A stretch of 64,000 nucleotides of DNA, taken from CAIWHR01 sp963724975. GTDB taxonomy: Bacteria > Pseudomonadota > Gammaproteobacteria > Burkholderiales > Casimicrobiaceae. Of the stretch, positions 44,972-53,509 are shown piece by piece (position 1 is the stretch's first letter; each line of letters starts with the position of its first letter). Both the position numbers and the translations under genes were made by a program. Location of the stretch: NCBI GenBank assembly GCA_963724975.1, contig CAVRXB010000003.1, positions 310,001-374,000 of the forward strand. The letters run 5' to 3'. The notes below the pieces were generated by a model. It made no database searches and was not told where the DNA came from. It saw nothing but the letters and a program-made list of their open reading frames with translations.

Positions 44972-45667
44972 TCAGGGGCCGCGGCGCCGGCGGAACATGA
45001 CGTCGCGGACGGGATGTCCGAGCCGCAGCCCCCGAGTCTCGAATTTGGTCAGCGGACGATAGGCGGGGCGCGTTGCATATCCGGCGACGGTATTCTCGAG
45101 CAACGGCTCGGCGGAAAGCACGGCGAGCATGTCTTCCGCATAGTCCTCCCAATCGGTCGCCGCGTGCAGATAGCCACCGGGAACGAGTCGTAACGCCAGC
45201 TCGCGGACGAACCCGGGCTTCAGCAGCCGGCGCTTGTGGTGCCGTTTTTTCGGCCAGGGGTCAGGGAAGAAGACGTGAATGCCTGCAAGGGACGCGTGCG
45301 GAATCATCGCCGCGATCACGTCGACCGCGTCGTGGCGGATGACGCGCACGTTGGTGAGCCCGAGCTCGTCGACGCGCTTCAGCAAACCACCCACGCCGGG
45401 CCCATGCACCTCGATGCCTAGAAAATTGTCGCCGGGACGCGCTCGCGCGATCTCCGCAGTCGTCTCGCCCATCCCGAATCCGATCTCGAGAATCGTCGGC
45501 GCGCGCCGACCGAACACCTGATCGAAATCGAGCACCGATGGCGTGAAAGCAACACCAAGGCGCGGCAGGAGATCATCGAGTGCGCGCTGCTGCGCCGGAG
45601 AAATCCGCCCCTGGCGCAGCACGAACGTTCGGATGGGCCGAAAATGCGGTGGGGTGGCGCTGATCAT
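44972..45667 (-). CDS. trmB: tRNA (guanine-N7-)-methyltransferase
   Basis: A 231-residue enzyme making m7G46 in tRNA. The conserved motifs are ILEIGFGMGETTAEIARARP near residue 58, FLGIEVHGPGVGGLL near 80, VFFPDPWPKKRHHKRRL near 130, and a C-terminal PLTKFETRGLRLGHPVRD. The ATG at 45667 (MISATPPHFRPIRTFVLRQG) is chosen because the longer start at 45709 adds unconserved residues. Between a secreted protein gene and the methyltransferase cluster. Confidence 0.96.
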   Translation of the reverse strand: MISATPPHFRPIRTFVLRQGRISPAQQRALDDLLPRLGVAFTPSVLDFDQVFGRRAPTILEIGFGMGETTAEIARARPGDNFLGIEVHGPGVGGLLKRVDELGLTNVRVIRHDAVDVIAAMIPHASLAGIHVFFPDPWPKKRHHKRRLLKPGFVRELALRLVPGGYLHAATDWEDYAEDMLAVLSAEPLLENTVAGYATRPAYRPLTKFETRGLRLGHPVRDVMFRRRRGP

Positions 45668-45677
45668 CGGCGAAGCG

Positions 45678-46352
45678 TCACGGTGCACCGGCACGGCGCC
45701 AGCTCGCATCGGTCAGGCGCCGCTCGAGCGTTGCTCCGTCGGTCCGCCCCGCTTGCGTGTATTCCACGACGACCGTGCCGGAGTCCTTCCATGAAACGCC
45801 GGCATCATCCCATGCTTGTGGCGGTTTCCACGTGAGCTCCTTCTGCACGCCGTCCTTCGTCACGCGCCAGATGGCGAGCTCGTTGACGCAGTTCGACGCA
45901 CAGAAATCGGCAGTCGCAAGACGCGCCCGGTCGGGCGAAACCTTCGGTTCGGCGGGAAGATCGACGTGGCGGCCGTTCGTGCGCTGGAGCGCGATGAACG
46001 ACGCGTTGCCGCCGTCGGTTGCAAACAGAACGACGGTATTGATCTCGCTCACGAAATCCCAGAGCGCGAATGACTTGCCGCCATTCAGTGCTTCCGTGTC
46101 GGTGAAGGTTGTCACGCCTGTCGGATAAAGCGAGACCTTGAGCGTACCGCCGTCGCGCGTAGCGAGATTCGGCAAGCGCTTCAGCTGGATTTCCTCGACC
46201 TTGCGCGCGCAATGCGCGGGCCCGTCCGTCTGCGCGCACGCAACCGCCAGCTCGTCGGTCGACAGCGGCGCAGCCACCGTGGCGGCGGACTGGAGGAAGC
46301 CCAGTGCAAGCGCGATGCGCGCCGTCATGCCGGCGCAGGCTCGCACGGCCAT
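45678..46352 (-). CDS. Secreted hypothetical protein
   Basis: A 224-residue protein with an N-terminal signal peptide (the start at 46328, MTARIALALGFLQSAATVAA, gives a cleaner one than 46352). The mature part is strand-rich with four cysteines (two pairs, near residues 39/48 and 150/154). No family recognised. It is encoded ten bases upstream of trmB on the same strand and four bases after thiG. Confidence 0.65.
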   Translation of the reverse strand: MAVRACAGMTARIALALGFLQSAATVAAPLSTDELAVACAQTDGPAHCARKVEEIQLKRLPNLATRDGGTLKVSLYPTGVTTFTDTEALNGGKSFALWDFVSEINTVVLFATDGGNASFIALQRTNGRHVDLPAEPKVSPDRARLATADFCASNCVNELAIWRVTKDGVQKELTWKPPQAWDDAGVSWKDSGTVVVEYTQAGRTDGATLERRLTDASWRRAGAP

Positions 46353-46355
46353 CGG

Positions 46356-47171
46356 TCAGCCTATGAGGCCCGTGGTGGGCGAGCTCGGCGACGCTTGGTA
46401 GAGCTTGCGCGGCATGCGCCCGGCCAGAAATGCTTCGCGCCCGGCTTCGACCGCGAGCTTCATCGCATGCGCCATCCGAACAGGATCTTTCGCCCCCGCG
46501 ATCGCCGTGTTCATCAGCACGCCGGCGCAACCGAGCTCCATTGCGATCGCCGCGTCGGACGCGGTGCCGACACCGGCATCGACCAGCACCGGCACTTTCG
46601 CTTCGTCCAGAATGAGCTTCAGGTTCCACGGGTTGAGAATCCCCATTCCCGAGCCGATCAGCGAAGCAAGCGGCATGATCGCGACACAGCCGATTGCCGT
46701 GAGATCGCGTGCGATGATCGGGTCGTCGGACGTGTAGACCATCACCTGAAAGCCGTCGTTGACGAGGATTTCCGCAGCGCGAATGGTCTCCCGCACATTC
46801 GGGAAGAGCGTGTGCGGGTCGCCCAGCACCTCGAGTTTCACGAGCGTGTGGCCGTCGAGGAGCTCGCGCGCGAGCTTCAGCGTGCGTATGGCATCGTCGG
46901 CGGTATAGCAGCCCGCGGTGTTCGGCAGATACGTGAATTCCGACGGCGGTAATGCGTCGAGCAGCGACGGCGCATTCGCGTCCTGTCCGATGTTGGTGCG
47001 GCGGATCGCGACGGTGACGATTTCGGCACCGGAGGCCACGATCGCCTCGCGCGTTTGCGCGAAATCCCGATACTTGCCGGTGCCGACGAGCAATCTCGAT
47101 CGGAAGGGACGCCCCGCGATCAGCAGCGGATCAGCGTGCGACGTTTCGGCAGGCGTGTGGGGTGCGTTCAC
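46356..47171 (-). CDS. thiG: Thiazole synthase
   Basis: A 271-residue TIM-barrel enzyme forming the thiazole phosphate of thiamine from deoxyxylulose phosphate, dehydroglycine and ThiS thiocarboxylate. The Schiff-base lysine is in TLVKLEVLGDPHTLFPNV near residue 112. Other landmarks: LLVGTGKYRDFAQTREAIVA near 28, GIVG-like VLVDAGVGTASDAAIAMELG near 205, and VLMNTAIAGAKDPVRMA near 228. It follows thiS by 11 bases. Confidence 0.97.
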   Translation of the reverse strand: MNAPHTPAETSHADPLLIAGRPFRSRLLVGTGKYRDFAQTREAIVASGAEIVTVAIRRTNIGQDANAPSLLDALPPSEFTYLPNTAGCYTADDAIRTLKLARELLDGHTLVKLEVLGDPHTLFPNVRETIRAAEILVNDGFQVMVYTSDDPIIARDLTAIGCVAIMPLASLIGSGMGILNPWNLKLILDEAKVPVLVDAGVGTASDAAIAMELGCAGVLMNTAIAGAKDPVRMAHAMKLAVEAGREAFLAGRMPRKLYQASPSSPTTGLIG

Positions 47172-47182
47172 CAGGGTCTCCG

Positions 47183-47389
47183 TCAGCCACCGCCCACGGC
47201 GCCGACGATCTCGATGCGGTCGCCGCTCGCGAGGCGCGTGGCGGCATAGCGGCTCTTCGGCACGATCTCGCCGTTCTTTTCGACGGCGATGCGCTTGCCT
47301 TCGATGTCGAGCTCGCGGACGAGGTCGGCGAGGGTGGACGAAGGTGGCGACAACGTGCGCGGTCGGCCGTTGACGGTGATGGAAAGCAT
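47183..47389 (-). CDS. thiS: Sulfur carrier protein ThiS
   Basis: A 68-residue ubiquitin-fold sulfur carrier. It starts MLSITVNGRPRTL and ends in Gly-Gly-Gly after RIEIVGAV, the C-terminal glycine being adenylated and thiocarboxylated. A longer in-frame start at 47467 is not conserved. Directly upstream of thiG, its partner. Confidence 0.93.
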   Translation of the reverse strand: MLSITVNGRPRTLSPPSSTLADLVRELDIEGKRIAVEKNGEIVPKSRYAATRLASGDRIEIVGAVGGG

Positions 47390-47456
47390 GGGACCGTGAT
47401 GCCGCGAGCGAAGAGCGAAGTCTAGCACGCGGGCCGCGGCTTGCCGCGACCAGCCA

Positions 47457-47651
47457 CTAGTCGCCATATTTGCGCATTGCCCTTCTCAGGAACCGCAAGT
47501 GCGCGTCGAACCGCGTGCACCCGTCGCAAACCGTGAGGTGCATCCGCAACCGCCACTTCTCCCACCACGTAAGCGGCCGGTCCTGGCCCTGCGACACGAG
47601 TCGCGAGACGTCCTTGCACCGCAGGAGGTGACCGAGCGCGCGGCGGATCAT
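47457..47651 (-). CDS. Zinc-finger anti-sigma factor
   Basis: A 64-residue protein with the zinc-binding anti-sigma pattern: Cys in LLRCKDVSRLVSQGQD and then HLTVCDGCTRF, giving a His-x3-Cys-x2-Cys core. It has no membrane segment, unlike many anti-sigmas, so it would be a soluble zf-HC2-type regulator. It follows the ECF sigma gene by 34 bases on the same strand, as expected of a cognate pair. Confidence 0.8.
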   Translation of the reverse strand: MIRRALGHLLRCKDVSRLVSQGQDRPLTWWEKWRLRMHLTVCDGCTRFDAHLRFLRRAMRKYGD

Positions 47652-47685
47652 GGCGCGCCCAATGACGGAGGCTGTTGCAGTGGCT

Positions 47686-48267
47686 TCATGTGCGGCCGCC
47701 TTCGCCTTGGAACCAGTTCTTTTCGAGACAGTCGCGGAGCGCCATCCGGGCACGGTACAGGATCACCCAAAGGTTGTTCGCGGTAATCGCGAGCTCGGTG
47801 CAAATCTCGTCGCTTTCGAGCTCCAGCACCTCGCGCATCATGAACACGCGCGCGGTATTCGGAGGCAGCTTTTCAAGGCAAAAATCCATCACGTCGAAGA
47901 ACTGCCGTCGGCCCAGCGATGCTTCCGGATCGCCCCAGTCGGCGGGCTTCGTCTCCCAGGCCCCATTGTCCTTGAAGAGCGCGTCGAAATCCTCGATGTC
48001 GAGCTCGGCGTCGATGTCGCCGAAGGCCGCGACTACCGCTGGCTCGCGCTGCTTCCTGCGAATCGCGTCGACGATCTTGTGCTTCAGGATGCCGGTGAGC
48101 CAGGTCTTGAGGCTCGACTTGCCCGCGAAGCCGCTACCGGAGAGCGCTGCGAGCAGCGTGTCCTGCACGACGTCCTCCGCGGAATCGCGATCGCGGAGCT
48201 GCAGTTGCGCCACTCGCAGCAAGTAACCGCGATGCGATTCGATTTGGCGGGCGAAGTCTACGGCCAC
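47686..48267 (-). CDS. ECF-family RNA polymerase sigma factor
   Basis: A 193-residue sigma-70 family protein with region 2 (HRGYLLRVAQLQLRDRDSAEDVVQDTLLAAL, in two parts about residues 12-42) and region 4 (LPPNTARVFMMREVLELESD and TANNLWVILYRARMALRDCL near 135-180). A longer linker between the two (residues 75-120, acidic) distinguishes it from short ECFs. The start is GTG at 48267. It is followed by the anti-sigma gene. Target genes are unknown. Confidence 0.9.
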   Translation of the reverse strand: MAVDFARQIESHRGYLLRVAQLQLRDRDSAEDVVQDTLLAALSGSGFAGKSSLKTWLTGILKHKIVDAIRRKQREPAVVAAFGDIDAELDIEDFDALFKDNGAWETKPADWGDPEASLGRRQFFDVMDFCLEKLPPNTARVFMMREVLELESDEICTELAITANNLWVILYRARMALRDCLEKNWFQGEGGRT

Positions 48268-48477
48268 GGGACGACCGCCATGGGACGACCATGAGGCGGC
48301 GAGACCGAATAATAGGTTTAAACGCCCGCCGCAGGTAGCTCCGAGCGCATAGGCTGGTCCGAGGTGTCGACAACTGTTATCGGAGCTGGATTAAAGTGGA
48401 GCAATAGCGCACGCCCGGCGCGCAAAGAGAAAACGGCCCGGATGCGAGCCATTTTTGCTTCATCAGCGGGAAGAGAA

Positions 48478-48500
48478 GCGGCCGCCCCGAAGGCGGCCGC
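48478..48500 (-). other. Stable hairpin upstream of the ECF sigma gene
   Basis: GCGGCCGCC (48478-48486) and GGCGGCCGC (48492-48500) form a 9-bp stem; read on the minus strand the loop is a TTCG tetraloop closed by C-G, which is unusually stable. No T-run follows on either strand. It lies in the 335-base gap between the divergent ECF sigma and EEP-family genes; otherwise this gap shows nothing I can call. Confidence 0.45.
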
Positions 48501-48602
48501 GTTGTCGTCACTGCACGGATGCGAGACCGTACCCTTAGTCCTTTAGCATCTTCGCGAGATCTAGCGGACTCAGAACGGACGACGGTCATATATTCAGCCA
48601 GG

Positions 48603-49518
48603 ATGCCCGCCATTCACACCCCAAATTCGCCGAAAGCAGTGTCGGCGCTTTCCTACGGCACGCTCGCGCGGCGGCTGGCGCTGTCGGCTTTGGTGCCGCT
48701 CCTTTCCTCCTGCTTTACGTTGACGATGGAGCCGCGCGCGCTGGTCTTGCAACCTGACGCGCGCATCCGGGCAATGGCGCTTCCGTGTCCCCCGAGCTGG
48801 CCGGACACGCGGCGGAGTCGCGCAACTCGCGAAGCTCGATTCCCGATCCATTCGTCTCTCGACATGGAACATACACAAGGAAGGCGACGAGGGCTGGCAA
48901 GACGACCTCAGGGCGCTCGCCGGGAACAGCGACATCTTGCTGCTGCAGGAAATGACGCTGCAAACGGCGGTCCAGGAGATCCTGCAGAGCGCCGATCTTC
49001 GCTGGGTCATGGCCAGCTCGTTCTCGTACCAGGATTACGACGTCGGCGTCCTCACCGCCGCCCGCGTCGCGGCGCTCGCCAGTTGCACCCAGCGTGTCGT
49101 CGAGCCGCTGTTGCGCCTTCCCAAGTCGGCCGTCATCTCGTGGTTCGCCGCGGCGGGCAAATGCGAAACGCTGGCCGTGGTCAATGTGCACGCGATCAAT
49201 TTCTCGCTGTCCACCGATGCGTATCGCGCACAGATGAGCGCGCTCGCCGATGCTCTTGCGCCGCATCAAGGCCCCATCATTCTCGCCGGCGATCTCAACA
49301 CCTGGTCGGCAGCGCGAATGAAAGTGGTCGACGACATCGCGAATCGTCTGGGGCTGACGGAAGTAACGCTGGCGAAAGACGAGCGGGCGCTATTTCTGGG
49401 CAGGCAAGTCGATCACATCCTCACCCGCGGGCTTCGCGTGCTTTCTGCCCGGGCAGTTGCGGTGACGAGCTCGGACCACAACCCCGTGATCGCGACGCTG
49501 CAATGGGAGGAGCCGTGA
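48603..49518 (+). CDS. Secreted EEP-family protein (lipoprotein), one frameshift
   Basis: The N-terminal frame from ATG 48603 gives a lipoprotein signal (LALSALVPLLSSC, Cys near residue 37). The frame then breaks near 48800-48825 and continues in the next frame as SIRLSTWNIHK, DILLLQEMT, VVNVHAINF, LAGDLNTWS and SSDHNPVIATLQW, the ordered motifs of the endonuclease/exonuclease/phosphatase fold. Restored, it would be about 305 residues. Distinct from the cytoplasmic EEP protein at 40581, this one would act in the periplasm. A single-base break suggests error. Confidence 0.75.
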
Positions 49519-49549
49519 CCCGCCATCCACGATGATGGACGCAAGCAGC

Positions 49550-50698
49550 CTATGCCGCCAGCGCTTGCTCAATGTCGCCGATCAGGTCGTCGACGTGCTC
49601 CACGCCGATCGACAGGCGCACGAGATCAGCGGGGCAGAGCGTCCCCGGCCCCTCCACACTGGCGCGATGCTCGGCAAGGCTTTCGACCGATCCGAGGGAA
49701 GTCGCGCGCTTGAAGACTACGAGCTTGGCCGTGAAGGATTTCGCGGCCTCCTCGCCACCCTGGAGCCGCAGCGAGATCATGCCTCCGAAGCCGCCGTGCA
49801 TTTGTCGTTTGGCGACAGCATGCCCAGGATGCGACGGCAGTCCCGGATAGATCACATGCGATAGCTTCGGGTGGGCATCGAAACGCCGTGCGATCGCGGC
49901 CGCGTTGGCACACGCCGCCGCGACGCGCAGATGGAGCGTCCGCATTCCACGCAGCAAGAGCCACGCCTCCATCGGTCCGAGCACCGCTCCGCCGGCACCG
50001 CGTATGTAGCGAATGCGCTGCCACATTTCGTCCTCGCGCGCGCAGGCAAGCGCACCCGCGATCACATCGGCGTGGCCGTTCAGATATTTGGTCGCCGAGT
50101 GCATGACGAGATTCGCCCCCAGTTCGAGCGGTCGCGTCAGCAGCGGCGTTGCCGCGGTCGAGTCGACAGCGACGATGGCGCCGACCTCGCTTGCGATTGC
50201 ACTCGCCGCGGCGATATCGGTGATGTCCCACGTCGGATTAGCGGGCGTCTCGACCCAGATCAGGCGCGGCCGATGCACGCGCGCTTTCGCTGCGAGGTCG
50301 TCGATCGACGCGTTCGCGTAGAACTCGATCGAGATTCCCCAAGGCGCCACGAATTCGAGCAACCATTTGCGCAACGCCCAGTACATGTTGCGTGGAACGA
50401 GCGCGCAGGCGCCCGGAGCGAGCGCCTGGAACACCGCCGCTGCCGCCGCCTGCCCCGAAGCGAACAACAATGCACTGGGGGCGCCCTCGAGTGCGGCGAT
50501 CAGCGCTTCGGCCTGGTCGTAGCTGGGATTGTCAGCGCGCGAATAAATGCGGCCGCCGGGAAACGCGCCGTCGGCACCGCGTTCGTAGGTTGTCGACACG
50601 TAAATGGGCGGCACGACGTCGCGATAGGGCATTGCCACCCGTCCCATGCCCTGGGCGGCGAGCGATTCGGGTTGAAGCACGGGTTTGTCCGCGGACAT
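49550..50698 (-). CDS. Cys/Met metabolism PLP-dependent enzyme (cystathionine gamma-synthase family)
   Basis: A 382-residue fold-type I PLP enzyme. Family motifs: YSRADNPSYDQAEALIAALE near residue 48, the PLP-binding lysine in MHSATKYLNGHADVIAGAL near 195, and TLGSVESLAEHRAS-like SLGSVESLAEHRASVEGPGT near 325. Members use O-acyl-homoserine or cystathionine; the exact reaction cannot be read from sequence. ATG at 50698; divergent from the OmpA-like gene, with 199 bases between starts. Confidence 0.85.
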   Translation of the reverse strand: MSADKPVLQPESLAAQGMGRVAMPYRDVVPPIYVSTTYERGADGAFPGGRIYSRADNPSYDQAEALIAALEGAPSALLFASGQAAAAAVFQALAPGACALVPRNMYWALRKWLLEFVAPWGISIEFYANASIDDLAAKARVHRPRLIWVETPANPTWDITDIAAASAIASEVGAIVAVDSTAATPLLTRPLELGANLVMHSATKYLNGHADVIAGALACAREDEMWQRIRYIRGAGGAVLGPMEAWLLLRGMRTLHLRVAAACANAAAIARRFDAHPKLSHVIYPGLPSHPGHAVAKRQMHGGFGGMISLRLQGGEEAAKSFTAKLVVFKRATSLGSVESLAEHRASVEGPGTLCPADLVRLSIGVEHVDDLIGDIEQALAA

Positions 50699-50897
50699 CG
50701 TCGTCGAATGATAGTGCGTATCGCCTCGCGCCGGTAGCCACAGGAATAGGGAGCGTCCTACCCGCGAATCCGCGAATGGGGAGTTGCGGTTCCCGAGAAT
50801 GACGCGCGAGCATTGAGACTCGATAACGAGATCAGCCGGAGGTGCGTCACTTGCGTACCTCGCGCGGCAACGCGCGAGCATTGCGCGCGAAACCGCG

Positions 50898-51413
50898 GTG
50901 CTGAAGGGCGCCGAGCTCCGCGACATCAAAGCGACTCCAACCGATCGCGGCATGGTCATCACGCTGAGCGACGTGCTGTTTGACACCGGCAGCGCCAAGC
51001 TACGTTCGGGCGCCTTGCGCGTCGTTGCGCGATTGGCGGTTTTCATGCGCGAGCATCCGGATCGCACGCTCGCGGTCGAAGGTTTTACGGACAGCGTCGG
51101 AAGTTCGCTCGTCAACGAGGAATTGTCGCGTCGCCGCGCCGAGGCCGTGCGGGCCGCACTGATGGACGCCGGAATCGACGGGTCGCGGATTCTCGCGCGC
51201 GGCTATGGCAACATCTATCCGGTCGCTACCAACGACACGCCGGAAGGGCGGCAACGCAATCGTCGCGTCGAGATCGTCATCTCCGACGAGCACGCGAACA
51301 ATTCCTCCGCGTGTCGCCCGCTACGCGGCGCCCGCTCGCTAACGGAGGCGGCGCGGGCCGGAGGCGGAGGGCAGTCTCGCGTTCTCGGCGACCAACCGAT
51401 CGCCGGGTCCTGA
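50898..51413 (+). CDS. OmpA-like C-terminal domain protein, N-terminus missing
   Basis: A 171-residue reading frame that is nearly all OmpA domain: ITLSDVLFDTGSAKLRSGAL near residue 21, VEGFTDSVGSSLVNEELSRR near 60, and NDTPEGRQRNRRVEIVISD near 111, the peptidoglycan-binding residues Asp and Arg present. The frame stays open for 81 bases upstream of GTG 50898 (ARQRASIARETAVLKGAELR), looking like the helix that links a DUF4398 domain in related proteins, then hits TGA at 50814. No signal peptide remains, so the protein probably lost its 5' part. C-terminal tail of 50 residues is unconserved. Confidence 0.6.
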   Translation: MLKGAELRDIKATPTDRGMVITLSDVLFDTGSAKLRSGALRVVARLAVFMREHPDRTLAVEGFTDSVGSSLVNEELSRRRAEAVRAALMDAGIDGSRILARGYGNIYPVATNDTPEGRQRNRRVEIVISDEHANNSSACRPLRGARSLTEAARAGGGGQSRVLGDQPIAGS

Positions 51414-51431
51414 TCGCCCCGCAGCCGTTGA

Positions 51432-51812
51432 CTATCCTTGACTTGCCCCGAGCCGGATCGCAACTCCGTAGCAGAGAAATCCAGGCTCATTGCTTTTGAA
51501 CCACGTCGAACCGCTTTGATCCAGGCAGCTCACGCTGATCAGCGCGTCCGCGTTCAGCTTCGCCGCCTCGGTCTGCAGAGCGGCGATGGCTTCGTCCTTC
51601 GTCGGATATGTCGGAAGGCGAAAAGCCGTCCGCCACGAGCCTGCCCAAAGAGGGCCGAGAACTTCGTAGGTTTTCCCGACGTACGGGTTCGCCGCGTAGA
51701 CCTGCACGGCAGGACGTCCTTCGCTGCCCGCTTGCGGAGCGCTGGCACAGCCGCAAGCGAGGCACAGAACGGCTGCAGTCAGCAGTGAATGCGGAGGGAG
51801 ACGAATTGGCAT
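51432..51812 (-). CDS. Small lipoprotein, RcsF/YbjQ-like
   Basis: A 126-residue outer-membrane lipoprotein by signal: LLTAAVLCLACGCASAP holds the lipobox (LACGC). The mature domain includes ALQTEAAKLNADALISVSCL, a pattern like the RcsF/YbjQ fold, plus a second cysteine (FLCYG) that could pair with CL. Convergent with the OmpA-like gene. Confidence 0.65.
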   Translation of the reverse strand: MPIRLPPHSLLTAAVLCLACGCASAPQAGSEGRPAVQVYAANPYVGKTYEVLGPLWAGSWRTAFRLPTYPTKDEAIAALQTEAAKLNADALISVSCLDQSGSTWFKSNEPGFLCYGVAIRLGASQG

Positions 51813-52081
51813 GTCGCTACTCGCACATGGTCAACGAAAGATGAGTCGGATGATTGTCGCATGAATCGGCGCGCGCATGAATCTTCCGTCTGGGCTTGGC
51901 CTGCCGCCTGCTCACCGCTGCCGAGCGAGGATCGTCTTCATCAGCAATTCGATCGCCGGGCGCATCGACTCCGCCGGCTTGCCCAATTCCTGTAATCTCA
52001 TTGCGAATATAGCGTTGCCCGTCGGCGTCCGAAAGGGCCGATGGAAGGTCCAGCGATGTGCCGCTAGGAGAGGGGGTCCCC

Positions 52082-53002
52082 GTGCGTGCTGTCTTCGTAG
52101 ACGCCAACGAAACGCTGGCAGCTGTCACAACTCGATTGATGACTTCGCAAGGTCCGGCGGTAAAGGTCAATCGCCAACCGGACATTCGCCCCGAGGCTCT
52201 GCCGGCCGCGCTGAGCGGGTTCGAGATCGCGATCATCGATCACACGGCTCTTCCAACCGACGTTGCACGTCAGTGCCCCTTACTTAAGCACGTCGTATTC
52301 TTGGGCACTGGCGCGCGGAGTTACATGAACCCGGAAGAACTGGCCCTACTCGGCATCGGCGTGCACACGATCAAAGGATACGGCGACGCTGCGGTGGGCG
52401 AATGCGCGGTCGCGCTGATGTGGGCGGCAGCGCGTGGCTTTGCGCTCATGGACCGCGAGATGCGGGCCGGGCGTTGGTTGCGCAGCGACGGAATACAACT
52501 TACCGGCCGCACGATCGGGTTGCTCGGTTTCGGTGGCATTGCTGCCGAGGTCGCCCGCCTCGCCGGTGGAATCGGGATGAAGGTGCGGGCCTGGAACCGT
52601 AGCCCGAAAATGCACCCGGGCGTGACGTTCGTCGAACTCGACCGTTTGCTGGCCGAGAGCGATGTGCTGTCCGTGCACCTGCTGCTGAACGACGAGACGA
52701 GGAACTTCCTCACGCGCGACCGTATCGCAGCGATGCGACCAGGCGCGATTCTCGTCAACACCGCGCGGGGCGCACTCGTCGACGAGGACGCGATGATTGA
52801 CGCGTTACGCTCGGGTCACCTCCGCCACGCTGGGCTCGACGTCTTTACTGTCGAGCCCCTCCCGGCAGATCATGTTCTGACGACGCTGCCGAACGTAACG
52901 TTGTCGGCTCACTCGGCATTTCGAACCGCCGAGGCAAGCGAGAACCTGATCGGTGCAGCGCTCGCACATTGCCGACGCATCGCTGCGGAGCCCATTGCGT
53001 AG
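52082..53002 (+). CDS. D-isomer specific 2-hydroxyacid dehydrogenase
   Basis: A 306-residue NAD(P)-dependent dehydrogenase. The nucleotide-binding motif LLGFGGIAAEVARLAGGIG lies near residue 145, NTARGALVDEDAM (catalytic Arg region) near 225, and LSAHSAF (catalytic His) near 280. I chose the GTG at 52082 because AGGAGAGGGG precedes it by about eight bases; another GTG at 52058 lies upstream. Substrate unknown; phosphoglycerate-type enzymes are usually longer. Confidence 0.82.
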   Translation: MRAVFVDANETLAAVTTRLMTSQGPAVKVNRQPDIRPEALPAALSGFEIAIIDHTALPTDVARQCPLLKHVVFLGTGARSYMNPEELALLGIGVHTIKGYGDAAVGECAVALMWAAARGFALMDREMRAGRWLRSDGIQLTGRTIGLLGFGGIAAEVARLAGGIGMKVRAWNRSPKMHPGVTFVELDRLLAESDVLSVHLLLNDETRNFLTRDRIAAMRPGAILVNTARGALVDEDAMIDALRSGHLRHAGLDVFTVEPLPADHVLTTLPNVTLSAHSAFRTAEASENLIGAALAHCRRIAAEPIA

Positions 53003-53509
53003 GACGGTAGGGCGCGACGCGATCCCCTCTCCGTTTCTCTGCAATCTCTCGTTCGAGTGGAATGCGCTGTTGTTCGATGCTGGCCTGCGCACGAATCGAC
53101 GCCTCTCGACTTGTCACGCAGGTACGCGCACTTGCACTCCGCCAAGGCAAGGACTACGCTGATCGCTCGCCGAAAGAAGGGGACCTTGTGTGAAGATGCA
53201 GGGTACCTACGTAGCCTCACGGGGAGCGGCCACTGCCTCGGATCTGGCCGGGTGGTCGGCGTGTGTCATGGCCGTCACGGCGCCGAGGATCGATCGGTCG
53301 AAGGATAGAGTAGCGACGTCCTTTCACTTCGGCGGCGCCTGCCGCGCACCGTTGAATTGCCGGGGTGCACCTTGCAAGGGTCATTCCCCGACCGTCATTC
53401 CGTGCAGGCGGAGACTGGGCGCGCGCCAACGCGATCGACGACCCGCATCGTCGTGCCGAATGCGCGACTCTGCTTCATTCCCCATGTCGGCGACTCGGAG
53501 GAGAAGACC
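53003..53509. other. Non-coding gap before the secreted trio
   Basis: No gene is evident in these 507 bases. A stretch near 53383-53417 reads TCATTCCCCGACCGTCATTC then GTGCAGGCGGAG, which resembles the CGTCATTCC...GCAGGCGG repeat units common between proteobacterial genes, but it is degenerate. A good GGAGGAG site (53494-53500) belongs to the next gene. Confidence 0.4.
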
